64,000 bases of DNA from Brumimicrobium salinarum. GTDB taxonomy: Bacteria > Bacteroidota > Bacteroidia > Flavobacteriales_D > Crocinitomicaceae. The translations under genes were made by a program, and so were the position numbers. The number at the start of each line of letters is the position of its first letter. Positions within the stretch are counted from its first letter, which is position 1. The notes beneath the pieces are model-generated. The model was not told where the DNA came from, made no database searches, and saw only the letters and a list, made by a program, of their open reading frames with translations. The stretch lies in NCBI RefSeq assembly GCF_002844555.1, contig NZ_PJNI01000002.1:124001-188000 (forward strand), read 5' to 3'. This document shows positions 63,621-64,000 of the stretch, in pieces.

Positions 63621-64000
63621 ATGAAAAATAAATTTGAAGTTAGAGTTTTAGGTTCAGGAACATCACAAGGTGTGCCTGTTATTGGATGTAATTGTGAGGT
63701 TTGTCGTTCCAATAATCAAAAAGATAAGCGTTTAAGAAGTTCAATATTATTTTCATGGAACAACCAAAATTATGTTATTGATTCAGGTCCTGACTTCAGG
63801 CAGCAAATGTTGCGCGAAGACATAACCAGTTTAAGAGCTGTAATTTATACTCATGAACATAAAGACCATGTTGCTGGAATGGATGATGTGCGTGCTTTTA
63901 ATTTCATAGAAAAAAGAGATATGGAGTTATTCTGCACAGAAGCCGTAGCGACCACGCTAAGGCGAGAGTTTCATTATGCATTTGGCGAAAACTTATATCC
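63621..64000 (+). CDS. MBL-fold metallohydrolase (PhnP-like), 3' truncated by window edge
   Basis: The first 126 codons are visible. The N-terminus, FEVRVLGSGTSQGVPVIGCNCEVC, has the conserved GSGTSxGVPxxGC signature with the structural zinc Cys cluster. YVIDSGPDFRQQM follows, and the metal motif is THEHKDHVAGMDDVR (HxHxDH). This is the branch of MBL-fold hydrolases with PhnP, a 5-phospho-alpha-D-ribosyl 1,2-cyclic phosphate phosphodiesterase. In Bacteroidota the substrate is unproven. The reading frame is still open at the window end. Confidence 0.92.
   Translation, partial: MKNKFEVRVLGSGTSQGVPVIGCNCEVCRSNNQKDKRLRSSILFSWNNQNYVIDSGPDFRQQMLREDITSLRAVIYTHEHKDHVAGMDDVRAFNFIEKRDMELFCTEAVATTLRREFHYAFGENLY

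Noticed and set aside
1-64000. tRNA, rRNA, CRISPR arrays, riboswitches, prophage or complete IS elements
   Set aside because: No cloverleaf-like T-arm sequences, regularly spaced repeats, aptamer patterns or transposase frames were recognised by eye; a tRNAscan, Infernal and ISfinder search would settle this.

Overview
The window is AT-rich chromosomal DNA from a member of the Bacteroidota, most likely a marine or freshwater flavobacterium (order Flavobacteriales, perhaps near Crocinitomicaceae/Cryomorphaceae; that rank is a guess). The signs are a type IX secretion C-terminal sorting domain, a TonB receptor/DUF4249 lipoprotein pair, a fused RibBA, a two-gene methylmalonyl-CoA mutase, a DUF3822-rsmD-coaD cluster, few Shine-Dalgarno sequences, and repeated matches to the Bacteroidota promoter pattern (-33 TTTG, -7 TAnnTTTG). 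No rRNA, tRNA, CRISPR array, prophage or intact insertion sequence was recognised. Most of the window is ordinary core genome.

Layout. 1-2.4 kb: 3' part of apbE, two small membrane proteins, and a 700-bp intergenic stretch crowded with stem-loops. 2.5-7.7 kb (minus): ribBA, then an overlapping lptF/G-like permease and two GT4 glycosyltransferases. 7.9-10.1 kb: a large exported orphan. 10.5-10.9 kb: a 335-bp hairpin MITE. 10.9-12.3 kb: RecD-like helicase. 12.8-16.9 kb: operon with DUF3822, rsmD, coaD and a cysteine-less TlpA-like protein. 17-19.3 kb: DCC protein, elbB, tsaD. 19.3-25.4 kb: tamB-like gene overlapping a biotin carboxylase. 25.5-30.8 kb (minus): TPR-like exported protein, AI-2E-type permease, and methylmalonyl-CoA mutase, whose small subunit is split at an A7 run. 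30.9-33.9 kb: lipoprotein, 73-aa basic protein, a second, deleted copy of the MITE, and an MtfA-like peptidase. 33.9-37.9 kb (minus): PyrR-like PRTase, mltG, GNAT acetyltransferase, a large PLP enzyme. 38.2-45 kb: OmpA-like protein, Nudix, pyrE, SRPBCC, CapD-type dehydratase, thioesterase, MORN/YwqK-like protein, NYN-LOTUS protein. 45.2-45.5 kb: a second MITE family with perfect 19-bp inverted ends. 45.7-48.7 kb: aconitase and radC. 48.8-56.8 kb (minus): ung, lipid kinase, LTA-synthase-like sulfatase-fold protein, a TerB/FHA-like/ABCG transporter, two exported proteins. 56.9-64 kb: hemB, TonB receptor, DUF4249 lipoprotein, T9SS cargo, and the 5' part of an MBL-fold hydrolase.

How the genes fit together. 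The biotin carboxylase at 24-25 kb and the mutase at 27-31 kb are both suited to the propionyl-CoA to succinyl-CoA route, which feeds the TCA cycle where the aconitase acts. lptF/G-like, tamB-like, mltG, CapD-like, LTA-synthase-like, lipid kinase, OmpA-like and TonB genes serve the envelope. tsaD, rsmD, radC, ung and the RecD-like helicase are information-processing genes.

The points most worth a second look are the mutase small subunit split exactly at a slippery A7, two MITE families sharing a GGGTTACC core at their ends, and -7 promoter elements lying only 4-9 nt before several start codons, which suggests leaderless mRNAs. I found no strong evidence for a wholly new multi-gene system. The best candidate is the TerB/FHA-like ABCG transporter with its two exported neighbours.
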